Shown piece by piece: positions 37,196 to 46,163 of a DNA stretch of 64,000 nt. The stretch's first letter is position 1. Each line of letters opens with the position of its first letter. A program made the position numbers and the translations under genes. The notes under the pieces are model-generated. The model worked only from the letters and a program-made list of their open reading frames with translations. It was not told the DNA's origin and ran no database searches. The DNA comes from Bifidobacterium boum. GTDB lineage: Bacteria > Actinomycetota > Actinomycetes > Actinomycetales > Bifidobacteriaceae. The stretch is from assembly GCF_000741535.1 (NCBI RefSeq), contig NZ_JGYQ01000016.1, positions 1-64,000 of the forward strand, read 5' to 3'.

Positions 37196-38727
37196 TGTCT
37201 TGGGAAGTCACTTCGCGGGTCAGAGGCGGCGTACCGCTCAGTGTCGCCGATGCACAACAATTCCACGCGTTGATTGCCACACTCACCGACACGTCACGGC
37301 AATTCGCCGCCCAATCGGCGGCATGGGCCACGCTATCCGACCAACTCACCCGCACCCGTTTGCATGTCTCATCATGTCCCGTCCACCGTGACTCCTGGCC
37401 GGGCGGTTCATTGACCGCCGCGGCGATGCCGAGACTGTCATTCATCGTCGAACTCTCACGGGCATGCGAAGCACAGATACGCGTGTGCTCGGCAATCGCG
37501 CAACACATGGATGCCTTGACCCAATTAGTGGCGCGGGCACAAGGATTGTACCTGGATGCTGAAACCAAAGCGGCACATGCATCCGCCGGCATCCCCACCG
37601 ACCCACTGTCCACCGCCTCATCCGTGCTCAGAGGCATGGCGAGCGACATCCTACGGTCCATTGGCGTGGTCGCCACCAGTGACGACAAGTCACAGCCCCT
37701 GCTGGACATCCTGCACACCACATCGCCGTATCATCAAGCCTTGATGCGCGGATTCAGCATAGCCGTGCTCGCCGGTATCGCCCGGTCACGCGCCATACGA
37801 CCGGGTTCCGGCATGACGGCGATCGACCCGCTGCACGGCATGCTTTCACGCAACAGTGTCAACGTCGCCGCCGAACACCTCGCATCGATCAGCATGCAGC
37901 TCAACGACCGGCGGCAAGGCAACCGCATCGAGTTGAGCAGACGATACCCGGCATGGCAGGTCACCCGGCAGGCTGACGGCGTTGCCGGCGCGATTGTGCA
38001 GCTTCGTTCCCTTGCGGAGAACCAATACGGCACCAACGAAGACAACGGATTGTCGTATGCGACCATCGCCATCCAGCGGTATCGTCGCATGGACGGCAGC
38101 GCAGCGTGGCTGGTTATCATTCCGGGAACCGACGGGCATGCCGATTCCCCATTCGGTTGGCCGCAGAATGTTGAACTCATGAGTTCGCAAGCCCGGACAC
38201 GAATGCAGGCGGACAGCGCTCGTATGGTTCTCGAAGCGATGGAGCGCAGCGGCATCGGACAAGACGATCCCGTCGCCATCATCGGACATTCTCAAGGCGG
38301 TATTGTCGCCGCGACACTCGCTTCGGACAGCAAGTACAATATCCGGCATATCGTCACCGCAGGCTCGCCTGTAGCGAACCATCCCATCAGCGGGGACGCG
38401 TGGACCACCAGCATCGAAATGGATGATGAACTGGTGCCGGCACTTGACGGGGCAGCCAACCCGGTAGGCGAGCGCTGGCTGACCATTCACGGTTCGGTCG
38501 CCGAGACAGTGCACGGCAACGGCACGGGACCGGTGCTCGCCGAACCGGTGCCCGAGACGGCAGACGCACGGCAAATGTCTCATCATCTCAAATTCCATCA
38601 GGCGGCATATGCGAACGCCGCGGCGCTCGGTTCCGGTGCGGTCACTTCACACGACCGGCATTTCCGGCAGGTTATCGCAGGCGAATTGGAGGAAACCAGT
38701 TATTGGCAAGGGCGGATGATGCGCTGA
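37195..38727 (+). CDS. Alpha/beta hydrolase with WXG-like N-terminal domain
   Basis: A 510-residue protein. Residues 1-130 are helical with a W-x-G turn (W68-G70) and a YxxxE motif (Y119-E123, YLDAE), the layout of type VII secretion substrates. After a linker, residues about 290-475 form an alpha/beta hydrolase with nucleophile elbow GHSQG (Ser366), a likely oxyanion region at VIIPGTDGHAD, acidic candidates D410/D411 and histidines at 463/464/468. It resembles a lipase or esterase effector. GGAGG lies 8 bp before the ATG. It ends the eight-gene operon; no immunity gene is evident. Confidence 0.8.
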   Translation: MSWEVTSRVRGGVPLSVADAQQFHALIATLTDTSRQFAAQSAAWATLSDQLTRTRLHVSSCPVHRDSWPGGSLTAAAMPRLSFIVELSRACEAQIRVCSAIAQHMDALTQLVARAQGLYLDAETKAAHASAGIPTDPLSTASSVLRGMASDILRSIGVVATSDDKSQPLLDILHTTSPYHQALMRGFSIAVLAGIARSRAIRPGSGMTAIDPLHGMLSRNSVNVAAEHLASISMQLNDRRQGNRIELSRRYPAWQVTRQADGVAGAIVQLRSLAENQYGTNEDNGLSYATIAIQRYRRMDGSAAWLVIIPGTDGHADSPFGWPQNVELMSSQARTRMQADSARMVLEAMERSGIGQDDPVAIIGHSQGGIVAATLASDSKYNIRHIVTAGSPVANHPISGDAWTTSIEMDDELVPALDGAANPVGERWLTIHGSVAETVHGNGTGPVLAEPVPETADARQMSHHLKFHQAAYANAAALGSGAVTSHDRHFRQVIAGELEETSYWQGRMMR

Positions 38728-38730
38728 GGC

Positions 38731-38765
38731 AACCGGGGGTGTGCTCGCGTAAAGCCGCCCCGGTT
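38731..38765 (+). terminator. Hairpin after the WXG-hydrolase gene
   Basis: AACCGGGG (38731-38738) pairs with CCCCGGTT (38758-38765). It lies just after the hydrolase stop and 26 bp before purB. No T-run; it may act as a weak terminator or purB leader hairpin. Confidence 0.4.
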
Positions 38766-38790
38766 CACGGTTGGAAGTATCCTGAGCAGT

Positions 38791-40236
38791 ATGAAGCTTA
38801 CTGACATCACCCCAGCAATCGCATTGACCCCGCTTGACGGGCGTTATCATCATCAGACTGCCCCACTGGTCGAATATATGAGCGAGCCGGCGCTCAACCG
38901 TGAACGCATGCGCGTGGAAGTCGAGTGGATGATTCTGCTGGCCAACGGGTTCGCCGGCAACGGCAACCAGCCGATCGTTCCGGGCGTCAAGCCGTTGAGC
39001 GAAGCCGAGCAGGCGTATTTGCGCGCTATTCCCGAGCAGTTCGGCGCGGAAGGCATCGCCCGTCATGCGGCTCATGAAGCGGTCACCCATCATGATGTGA
39101 AAGCCGTCGAATACTATATCGACGATGAGCTTGACAAGGCTGCTGACACGCTTGGCGCCGATACGCAGCTGACCCAGTTGAAAACCCTCGTACATTTCGC
39201 GTGCACGAGCGAGGATATCAACAATCTGTCCATCGCCCGTTGTGTCAAGCAGGCGGTCGAGCAGGTGTGGCTGCCTGACGCGCAGGCGATTGTCGACCTG
39301 TTGGCCGAAAAGGCGGACCAGTATCGTGATATGGCATTGCTCGCCCTGACCCATGGCCAGCCGGCGACCCCGACGACGCTCGGCAAGGAGCTCGCCGTGT
39401 TCGTCCACCGTCTGAACCGTCAGCTCAAGCATGTGCGCGAGCAGGAGTATCTGGGCAAGATCAACGGTGCGACCGGCACGTTCGGTGCGCATCTGGCGGC
39501 GCTGCCGGACGTCGACTGGATCGCCGTGTCCAAGGAGTTCGTCACCAACCGTATGGGTTTGACGTGGAATCCGCTGACCACGCAGATTGAAAGCCATGAC
39601 TGGCAGGCTGAATTGTACGGCACCATCAGCCACACCAACCGTATCCTGCACAATCTTGCGGTGGACGTGTGGATGTATATTTCCCGCGGCGTGTTCGCCC
39701 AGGAACCGGTCAAGGGCGCCACCGGATCGTCCACCATGCCGCATAAGGTCAATCCGATTCGTTTCGAAAATGCTGAAGCGAATCTTGAGATTTCCTGCTC
39801 ACTGCTGGATACGCTGTCCGCCACGCTGGTGGAAAGCCGTTGGCAGCGTGATTTGACGGATTCAACAACCCAGCGCAATATCGGTTCTGCGCTCGGATAC
39901 TCGGTGCTCGCACTGACGAACCTGCTCGGCGGACTCAAGTCCATCCACCCCAATGAGATTGTTATCCGCCGTGAGCTGGATGACAACTGGGAGGTGCTGG
40001 GCGAGCCGATCCAGACCGCCATGCGTGCCGGCGAACTGGCGGGCGAGCCCGGTATGGATCATCCGTATGAGAAAGTCAAGGAGCTTATGCGCGGGCACAG
40101 CATCGGCAAGGATGATGTCGAGCGGTTCATCGACGAGCAGTCCTTCGACCCCGACACCGCCGCCCGTCTCAAGGCGCTCGCCCCTGCCACCTATACGGGT
40201 GCGGCATCCCGCTTGGTCGACTACGATCAGCAGTGA
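38791..40236 (+). CDS. purB: Adenylosuccinate lyase
   Basis: A 481-residue enzyme of purine synthesis and the purine nucleotide cycle (SAICAR to AICAR, adenylosuccinate to AMP). The fumarase-superfamily signature GSSTMPHKVNPIRFEN, the LTHGQPATPTTLGKE histidine segment and HFACTSEDINN are present. It stands alone between two hairpins. Confidence 0.96.
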   Translation: MKLTDITPAIALTPLDGRYHHQTAPLVEYMSEPALNRERMRVEVEWMILLANGFAGNGNQPIVPGVKPLSEAEQAYLRAIPEQFGAEGIARHAAHEAVTHHDVKAVEYYIDDELDKAADTLGADTQLTQLKTLVHFACTSEDINNLSIARCVKQAVEQVWLPDAQAIVDLLAEKADQYRDMALLALTHGQPATPTTLGKELAVFVHRLNRQLKHVREQEYLGKINGATGTFGAHLAALPDVDWIAVSKEFVTNRMGLTWNPLTTQIESHDWQAELYGTISHTNRILHNLAVDVWMYISRGVFAQEPVKGATGSSTMPHKVNPIRFENAEANLEISCSLLDTLSATLVESRWQRDLTDSTTQRNIGSALGYSVLALTNLLGGLKSIHPNEIVIRRELDDNWEVLGEPIQTAMRAGELAGEPGMDHPYEKVKELMRGHSIGKDDVERFIDEQSFDPDTAARLKALAPATYTGAASRLVDYDQQ

Positions 40237-40295
40237 TATGTCGCCGGTGCGGATTCACGGTTAGCATCGCCGTGCAGCCGCGCCGGCCCACGCGC

Positions 40296-40332
40296 GAAGG
40301 CGCGTCACCGTATTCGTCGGTGACGCGCCTTC
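40296..40332 (+). terminator. purB terminator hairpin
   Basis: GAAGGCGCGTCACCG (40296-40310) pairs perfectly with 40318-40332, 7-nt loop, 60 bp past the purB stop. The 169-bp gap 40237-40405 holds nothing else clear. Confidence 0.75.
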
Positions 40333-40405
40333 ATGACGTTTCACCCGCCTCCGTCACACCCCCACACACGCGTAACCATCACGTTTCTATTCGGAAAGAC
40401 CAGCC

Positions 40406-42898
40406 GTGCAACATAGCCCAGCATCATCGAACAGCTCCGAGGACAACCGTCACACGACGCAGGACCCGTTGGCGGACAGTCAAACACAAGCCCCTCGCAT
40501 ACACGACACCCCGCCGCAACGGACCCGCGATTTCACCGATCTCCTTCACGCGGCGAGCGCCCTGCTTCTGTTGGCCCTTATTCTTCTGATCGCCGCCAAT
40601 CTCAACGGCATGACCAAAGGCGTGGAAACCGACGCGCGTAACGCAGGGCAGACGCTCAACTGGCTGATGGATGTTCCCACCACTCTGGTGCAACAGTTGA
40701 CCGCGGTTTTCATTGTTGTCAGCGTACTCATCCAGATTCTGGTGAACCGTGAATGGCTGCATTCGGTCATATCCATTCTCGCACTGCTCAGCGGCTACGC
40801 CGGATGCGCGCTACTGAGCGCGGGACTGCACGCCACCGGCAATCTTAATCTTATTTCGGCGCTGGTGTCCAACGGAACCGGAGCCTCACCTGCTTCCCTG
40901 CTGCCGGACATGTATGCGGGGCTCGGCGCATTCCTGACCGTCGCCGGCCCCCGTCGCATGCATACCACAGTGAAATGGGGTTGGAACACGCTCTACGTGG
41001 TCGCGACGATCATGGTGATTGTCTCATGGCATTCACTGCCCGGCGTGCTGGTGTCGTTCGCACTCGCACGGTTTATCGGTATGCTTATCCGTTTCGCTTC
41101 CGGCAGCGAGAACAAGGGGGTTTGGGGGAAGCATCTCGCGCAGGCGCTCAACGATATCGGCATCCACGTCACCATGCTGGAGCGGCGTGACCATACCGAT
41201 ACCGAGCATACGGTCCTGCGAACCAGCGCACAGGATGATCTCATCGAAAACTCACGTATATACGACGCGATTGACCGCGATGGCTCGCATTACGTCGTTT
41301 CAGTGTTGGATAATCAGCGACGCAGTGCAGGATATCTCAACCAGCTATGGCAGTGGATCAGGCTCAATGGTGTCGTAGTGCGGCGCGACCGTTCCGCCCA
41401 AGATGCCATGCACCACCACTTGTCCATGATTCTCGGCTTGCACAATATCGATTTGCAGACCCCGAACGTCTATGGGGTTACGGATTCGGGTGAATCCTCC
41501 ATTCTGGTTTTTGACGCGCAAACCGCCCCCCACCCGTTCGACCTGAGCCAGCTTGATGATGCTCAGGCGCGCGCATTGCTCGCATACGTGGATACGGCTC
41601 ATCGTCGCGGGTACACGCATCGCCGTATCACGCCGGATTGCATCGTCACCATCAGCGGGTCGGATCCGATTGTCGCCGGCTGGCAGAATGGTGATTGCGC
41701 CAGCAGCCAAGCCAACATCGCTTTGGACAAAGTGCAATTGCTCGCCTTGCTGTGCGCCGTCATCGGTATTGACCGGTCGGTCGCCGCCGCTCGTGAGATC
41801 TGGGGTGATGACACGCTTATCGATATTGCCCCGTTCGTGCAGAAAGCCGCCGTTCCGGCCGCGACCCGCGCATTGGACGGATGGGATAAGCATTTGCTGG
41901 GTATGCTGCGCAGCACGCTCAAAACCCTGTTGCCGCAGGATGCGGATGAGCCGATGGAGACGGTTGCGCTCTCCCGGTTTAATCTACGCTCCTTCATCGC
42001 GTTGACATTGACTATTGTCGCCATCGCCGTGGTGTTCACCCAAATGCGCCCTGATGCGATGATCCGCGCAGTACGCAACGCGAACCCGTGGTGGGCGCTG
42101 CTGTGCATGCTGTTCAGTTTCGTCGCATGGCTGGGAACCGGGTTGACACTTGCCGCGTTCATGGATCACGGACGACGACGCTGGTTCGGTATCTTCTGTT
42201 CGCAAGCGGCCTCAGGGTTCACCGCGGTATCCATGCCGGCAGGTGTCGGCCCCGCTTTTGTGAACTTGCAGTTCCTACGCAAGAGCGGCTATAAGAACAC
42301 GGCTGCGACCGCCATCATGAGCGCCGTTGTGGTATCCCAAGCGTTGACCACGGTCGTTCTCCTGCTCGGTATCGGTATTTTCTCCGGCCGCAATACGCTA
42401 TCCGGCATGGTGCCGACCAATACGCTGATCATCGCCATCGCTGTTGCCGCTTTGGTGATGTCACTTGCCATGCTCATTCCGCCGATCCGCAAGAAGATTA
42501 TCACCACGTACCTGCCGATCATCCGCTCGTATGCCCGTCAACTTGTGGAAATGCTCATCAAGCCCAAGGAGTTCGCCATCGCGATTGCCGGAGCGGTTGT
42601 CTTGAATGTGGCCATCGGTCTGGGATTCTGGGCTGCGCTGCTTGCCTTCGGCTATCGGACGAATCCCATCGAAACGATGTTCATATTCATGCTCGCTAAT
42701 ACACTCGGATCAGCGGTGCCGACTCCGGGCGGTTTGGGTGCGGTGGAAGCCGCGCTGACTTTTGCGTTCTCATCCGTCGGAGTTCCCGCGGCAGTAGCGC
42801 TGTCGGCGACACTGCTGTATCGTGTCTGCTTCTACTGGCTGCGTATCCCCATCGGCGCGCTTGCCATGCACTGGCTTGACCGTCATAATCTCATCTGA
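40406..42898 (+). CDS. Pseudokinase-like plus YbhN/MprF-type flippase membrane protein
   Basis: An 830-residue polytopic membrane protein starting at GTG. N-terminal helices (about 50-230), then a soluble domain (about 240-520) that resembles a protein-kinase fold: the segment TAHRRGYTHRRITPDCIV sits where kinases have HRDxKPxN, but the catalytic Asp is Arg407 and the Asn is Cys412, so it is probably inactive. The C-terminal 300 residues have about eight helices of the lysylphosphatidylglycerol-synthase transmembrane family (GVGPAFVNLQFLRKSGY, NTLGSAVPTPGGLGAVEAAL), likely moving a lipid across the membrane. Confidence 0.85.
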   Translation: MQHSPASSNSSEDNRHTTQDPLADSQTQAPRIHDTPPQRTRDFTDLLHAASALLLLALILLIAANLNGMTKGVETDARNAGQTLNWLMDVPTTLVQQLTAVFIVVSVLIQILVNREWLHSVISILALLSGYAGCALLSAGLHATGNLNLISALVSNGTGASPASLLPDMYAGLGAFLTVAGPRRMHTTVKWGWNTLYVVATIMVIVSWHSLPGVLVSFALARFIGMLIRFASGSENKGVWGKHLAQALNDIGIHVTMLERRDHTDTEHTVLRTSAQDDLIENSRIYDAIDRDGSHYVVSVLDNQRRSAGYLNQLWQWIRLNGVVVRRDRSAQDAMHHHLSMILGLHNIDLQTPNVYGVTDSGESSILVFDAQTAPHPFDLSQLDDAQARALLAYVDTAHRRGYTHRRITPDCIVTISGSDPIVAGWQNGDCASSQANIALDKVQLLALLCAVIGIDRSVAAAREIWGDDTLIDIAPFVQKAAVPAATRALDGWDKHLLGMLRSTLKTLLPQDADEPMETVALSRFNLRSFIALTLTIVAIAVVFTQMRPDAMIRAVRNANPWWALLCMLFSFVAWLGTGLTLAAFMDHGRRRWFGIFCSQAASGFTAVSMPAGVGPAFVNLQFLRKSGYKNTAATAIMSAVVVSQALTTVVLLLGIGIFSGRNTLSGMVPTNTLIIAIAVAALVMSLAMLIPPIRKKIITTYLPIIRSYARQLVEMLIKPKEFAIAIAGAVVLNVAIGLGFWAALLAFGYRTNPIETMFIFMLANTLGSAVPTPGGLGAVEAALTFAFSSVGVPAAVALSATLLYRVCFYWLRIPIGALAMHWLDRHNLI

Positions 42899-43027
42899 AT
42901 GTGCCGATTTGCGAAAAAGTGGCGGAAAACCGCAGAAAATAGCCGTGTTTCTCTTCAACGTGCGCTATTATCTACAGTTGACATGGTCTCTAGGAATATG
43001 GAGGCCCCCGATCAAGAAGGATGCTTT

Positions 43028-43309
43028 ATGGCATACAACAAGTCTGATCTCGTCTCGAAGATCGCTCAGAAGTCCAACCTGACCAAGGCTCAGGCCGAAG
43101 CCGCCGTGAATGCGTTCCAGGATGTGTTCGTCGAGGCAATGAAGTCCGGCGAAGGCCTGAAGCTCACTGGCCTGTTCTCTGCTGAGCGTGTAAAGCGTGC
43201 TGCCCGCACCGGTCGCAACCCGCGTACCGGCGAGACCATCAAGATTCCGGCTTCCTACGGCGTGCGTATCTCCGCAGGCTCCCTGCTGAAGAAGGCCGTC
43301 GCTGAGTGA
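43028..43309 (+). CDS. hup: DNA-binding protein HU
   Basis: A 93-residue histone-like protein binding and bending DNA as a dimer. MAYNKSDLVSKIAQKSNLTKAQAEAAVNAF starts the body and TGRNPRTGETIKIPAS is the DNA-clamping arm signature. AAGGA lies 8 bp before ATG 43028. Short, highly expressed-type codon usage. It lacks the Lys-rich tail of mycobacterial HU. Confidence 0.96.
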   Translation: MAYNKSDLVSKIAQKSNLTKAQAEAAVNAFQDVFVEAMKSGEGLKLTGLFSAERVKRAARTGRNPRTGETIKIPASYGVRISAGSLLKKAVAE

Positions 43310-43340
43310 GCTGACTGACAGCATCACCCTGTGACACAGG

Positions 43341-43384
43341 AATGTGAGCGCCCCCGGTCGTTTACGGCCGGGGGCGCTCACATT
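43341..43384. terminator. Bidirectional terminator between hup and pafA
   Basis: 17-bp perfect arms (43341-43357, 43368-43384) around GAGCGCCCCCGG/CCGGGGGCGCTC, followed by TTTTC on the plus side and preceded by AA on the minus side. It ends both hup and the convergent pafA operon. Confidence 0.88.
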
Positions 43385-43400
43385 TTCACCCGCTTGTGCG

Positions 43401-44933
43401 TTATGCGAGCGGCGCGGATACCGTATCCGCTTGCTTCATTTGAGCGATCAGCGCTTCGAATCGGGGGGTCGGGCACGCGTCAAACGGGTCAAGCAGTACA
43501 ACCTCGCCATGAACCGGCTCCGTCAACGTCAAACGGGTCCAATCGCATGAGAACTGCAACCCGTATCGCAATGCCGTCTGGACGAACCGCCCGCGCAACG
43601 CCGCCCTGGTATCCCGCGGAGGGGTGTCCACCGCGCCGTTGACATCGCGTTGGCTGACCAGGGTCCGCATCATGCCACGGCGAATCAGCGACGGGTATAC
43701 GTTCCCGTTGACGATATCGTGATAATCCATATCCACCTGTTGGATACGCCACGTATCAACATGCGGGTCATGCCGGCGCATCGCCTCGAACAACCGGTAT
43801 TTGGCCGCCCAGTCCAGTCGATCGGCGAGCGCATCCACGTCCTGTGCGGCGACCAGATCGAGCAGGTCCTGCCAGTCGGCAAGCACCTGGTCGATATCAG
43901 TACGCGGCAGTGACCGAGCGATGGTGTCTCTGTCTGCACGTACCTTCTGCTTGACGATGTCGAGATACCGCTGCTGGATATCCAGTGCGCTCGCAACACC
44001 GTGGCGATGCCATGCCGCATCGGTTTCATCACGGTCCGCCGCAAGTTGCACGGTGAACGCACCGGTGATATCACGGCTGATGGCCCGATTCGCGGCATTC
44101 GGGTCGGCGAGCGTACAGGAGCCGAATCCTGACGGACGTCCCGCACGTATGCTGGCTTCGATCACGCCAAGGACCAGATGCGTGGTGGCGAGTTTCATGA
44201 ACGTGGCGAACTGGGAACGGTTGGAATCGCCGATGATGACATGCAGGCGGCGGAATTCTTCAGGATCGGCGTGCGGCTCGTCCCGCGTGTTGACCATAGG
44301 GCGGGCGCGCGTGGTTGCCGATGAGACCGCCTCGTCGAGATAGTCGGCACGCTGGGAAAGTTCAAAACCATGTCCTGTTGCTCTGCCAGCGCCGGTGAAC
44401 AGTTGCCGGGTGATCAAGAATGGCAGGAGTTCGCGTTCGATGACGGTCAGGGGCACGTATCGGCGCACCAGATAGTTCTCATGGCATCCGAACGCATGCC
44501 CCGCGGAATCGACGTTGTTTTTGAACACGTGGACTGTCGCGTCCCGTCCGACACGCTCCCGGATACGCTGCTGAGCCTGATTGGCCAGCTGGCGGATCGC
44601 CCATTCGCCGGCAAGATCCTGCGTTAATGTGTCGAGGGGATCTCTCGTTTCGGCGGTCGCATATTCGGGATGTGAACCGACATCGAGGTACAGCCGTGCC
44701 CCGTTACACAAATACGTGTTGGTCGATCGCGTTTGGGTGACGACCGGCTGGAATATCATCGCGGCGACTTGCCGGGCGTCCACGTGACGATCGACACCGG
44801 TGATGGCGACACCATATTCTGTTTCGATGCCGAAAATGCGTGCACCGGTGCCGAATTGCGGCGAATGCACCGTGTCGGCGCCGTGTGATCCGCTGTCTGC
44901 GCGGGTGGCGCTGTCGCGCAGTTGCGGCATCAC
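43401..44933 (-). CDS. pafA: Pup-protein ligase PafA
   Basis: A 510-residue carboxylate-amine ligase that links the C-terminal glutamate of Pup to substrate lysines using ATP. GIETEYG is the ATP/Mg site; LDVGSHPEYATAE carries the catalytic Asp; NNVDSAGHAFGCHENYL and MVNTRDEPHADPEEFRRLHVIIGDSN are family landmarks. Its start overlaps the pup stop by 4 bp, so Pup and its ligase are co-translated. Confidence 0.95.
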   Translation of the reverse strand: MMPQLRDSATRADSGSHGADTVHSPQFGTGARIFGIETEYGVAITGVDRHVDARQVAAMIFQPVVTQTRSTNTYLCNGARLYLDVGSHPEYATAETRDPLDTLTQDLAGEWAIRQLANQAQQRIRERVGRDATVHVFKNNVDSAGHAFGCHENYLVRRYVPLTVIERELLPFLITRQLFTGAGRATGHGFELSQRADYLDEAVSSATTRARPMVNTRDEPHADPEEFRRLHVIIGDSNRSQFATFMKLATTHLVLGVIEASIRAGRPSGFGSCTLADPNAANRAISRDITGAFTVQLAADRDETDAAWHRHGVASALDIQQRYLDIVKQKVRADRDTIARSLPRTDIDQVLADWQDLLDLVAAQDVDALADRLDWAAKYRLFEAMRRHDPHVDTWRIQQVDMDYHDIVNGNVYPSLIRRGMMRTLVSQRDVNGAVDTPPRDTRAALRGRFVQTALRYGLQFSCDWTRLTLTEPVHGEVVLLDPFDACPTPRFEALIAQMKQADTVSAPLA

Positions 44934-45121
44934 TCACCGCCTTGCTGCACGAAACTGTTCACATAATCCTGCGCATTGGTTTCCAGCGTACCGGCGATAT
45001 CATCAAGCACCGCGTCAAGCGCATCAACGTGCGTTTCAGCCTGCGCCTGCTGGAGGTCGGCGTGTGTGTCCTCATGCTGTTGTCGGGCTTGGCTGCCGTG
45101 CTGTGTGTACTGCTGTGGCAT
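44930..45121 (-). CDS. pup: Prokaryotic ubiquitin-like protein Pup
   Basis: A 63-residue disordered protein with the C-terminal helix and end VQQGGE. The final residue is Glu, so it is ready for ligation without the deamidation that GGQ-ending Pups need from Dop. LDDIAGTLETNAQDYVNSFVQQGGE matches the ATPase- and ligase-binding half. AGGAGG precedes the start. Confidence 0.95.
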   Translation of the reverse strand: MPQQYTQHGSQARQQHEDTHADLQQAQAETHVDALDAVLDDIAGTLETNAQDYVNSFVQQGGE

Positions 45122-45146
45122 GTTCCGTTCCTCCTATCCGATTGTT

Positions 45147-45162
45147 GTGTTGTGGACAACAC
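45147..45162. promoter_or_regulatory. Palindrome upstream of pup
   Basis: GTGTTGT-GG-ACAACAC, 7-bp perfect arms, lies 26-41 bp before the pup start in the 92-bp gap after the IMPase-like gene. It may be an operator or an RNA hairpin over the pup leader; no regulator is known to me for this site. Confidence 0.35.
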
Positions 45163-45213
45163 TACCGTTTTGCTTGGTACGTGACATGATATGGTCACAT
45201 TCCGTCTGCCTGG

Positions 45214-46050
45214 TCAGTCGTGCAAGTACGGGCGCAACTGGTCGATGAGCAGGCCGTTGCTGGCGACGACATCATTTTCTTCACGCCAACGAATGTCTTG
45301 TCCATCCCAACGTGACACTTGTCCTTGCGCTTCGCGGACAACCACGGTGCCCGCGGACACGGCAGGGATATCCCATGAGTGCAGATGCGGTTCGAAATAC
45401 GCGTCATACGTGCCGTCCGCGACCTTGCACATATCCAACGACACCGGTCCGACACGCTTGATGTCCGCGGGTTTTCCGGCGAGCGCAGCCACCACGTGCA
45501 AGGCGCGCTCGGATTCTGAAGGCACGTAGGACATTCCGTAGCTGATGACCGAACCGTCGAGGCTGGCACGCGTGGTGGGGATGATTTTCTGGCGTTTGTT
45601 GCCGAACGGGGTGTTCCAGATGCGGATCGCGCCCTTGCCGCGTGCGGCAAGATACGTCAATTCAAGCGCAGGAGCGTGTACTACGCCCAGAATCGGGTTC
45701 GCCCCGCCATGTTCGTCGATTTCGAACAGTGAGATCGTCACCGTCCATTCGGACATGTCGCGTACGAAATTGATGGCGCCGTCGATTCGTCCGACGCACC
45801 AATAGCGTTCTCCTGGCTGGCATTGTTGCGGATGATCATGCCAGAATCCGTTGAACCGGTCAAGATAGGTCAGACGGTTCTCAATGAACGGTACGAGCCG
45901 GTCGTTGATCGGGAGTGTGGGAGGTTCCCCCGCAACGTCGGGGATATGGGATTCAACCATTGTCGTGGGGCTTGCCTGCGCTTGGAAGGCATGCTTGCCC
46001 ACGTCTTGGGCGACGCGTGCGGCTTCGAGCGCCAGCTGTTGCAGATCCAT
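45214..46050 (-). CDS. Inositol-monophosphatase-fold protein, degenerate metal site
   Basis: A 278-residue member of the inositol monophosphatase/histidinol-phosphatase superfamily. The hallmark DPIDGTxNF is here GRIDGAINF (87-95): the first metal-binding Asp is Gly and the Thr is Ala, while the second Asp (D90) stays. The WD..AG motif is kept as SWDIPAVSAG (Asp227). GERYW replaces the usual GEE segment. It may have altered or lost phosphatase activity. It sits inside the pupylation cluster between dop and pup on the same strand. Confidence 0.78.
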   Translation of the reverse strand: MDLQQLALEAARVAQDVGKHAFQAQASPTTMVESHIPDVAGEPPTLPINDRLVPFIENRLTYLDRFNGFWHDHPQQCQPGERYWCVGRIDGAINFVRDMSEWTVTISLFEIDEHGGANPILGVVHAPALELTYLAARGKGAIRIWNTPFGNKRQKIIPTTRASLDGSVISYGMSYVPSESERALHVVAALAGKPADIKRVGPVSLDMCKVADGTYDAYFEPHLHSWDIPAVSAGTVVVREAQGQVSRWDGQDIRWREENDVVASNGLLIDQLRPYLHD

Positions 46051-46163
46051 GTCCTTGTTTCACCTGTCTGTTAAGGGGTTTGCGGTCATGTGTCATACCC
46101 GTCGTCGGCCGATGCCGGTCATACCGGCGTACCGGTGCACGACGGAGACGTTCTGGTGGTATC

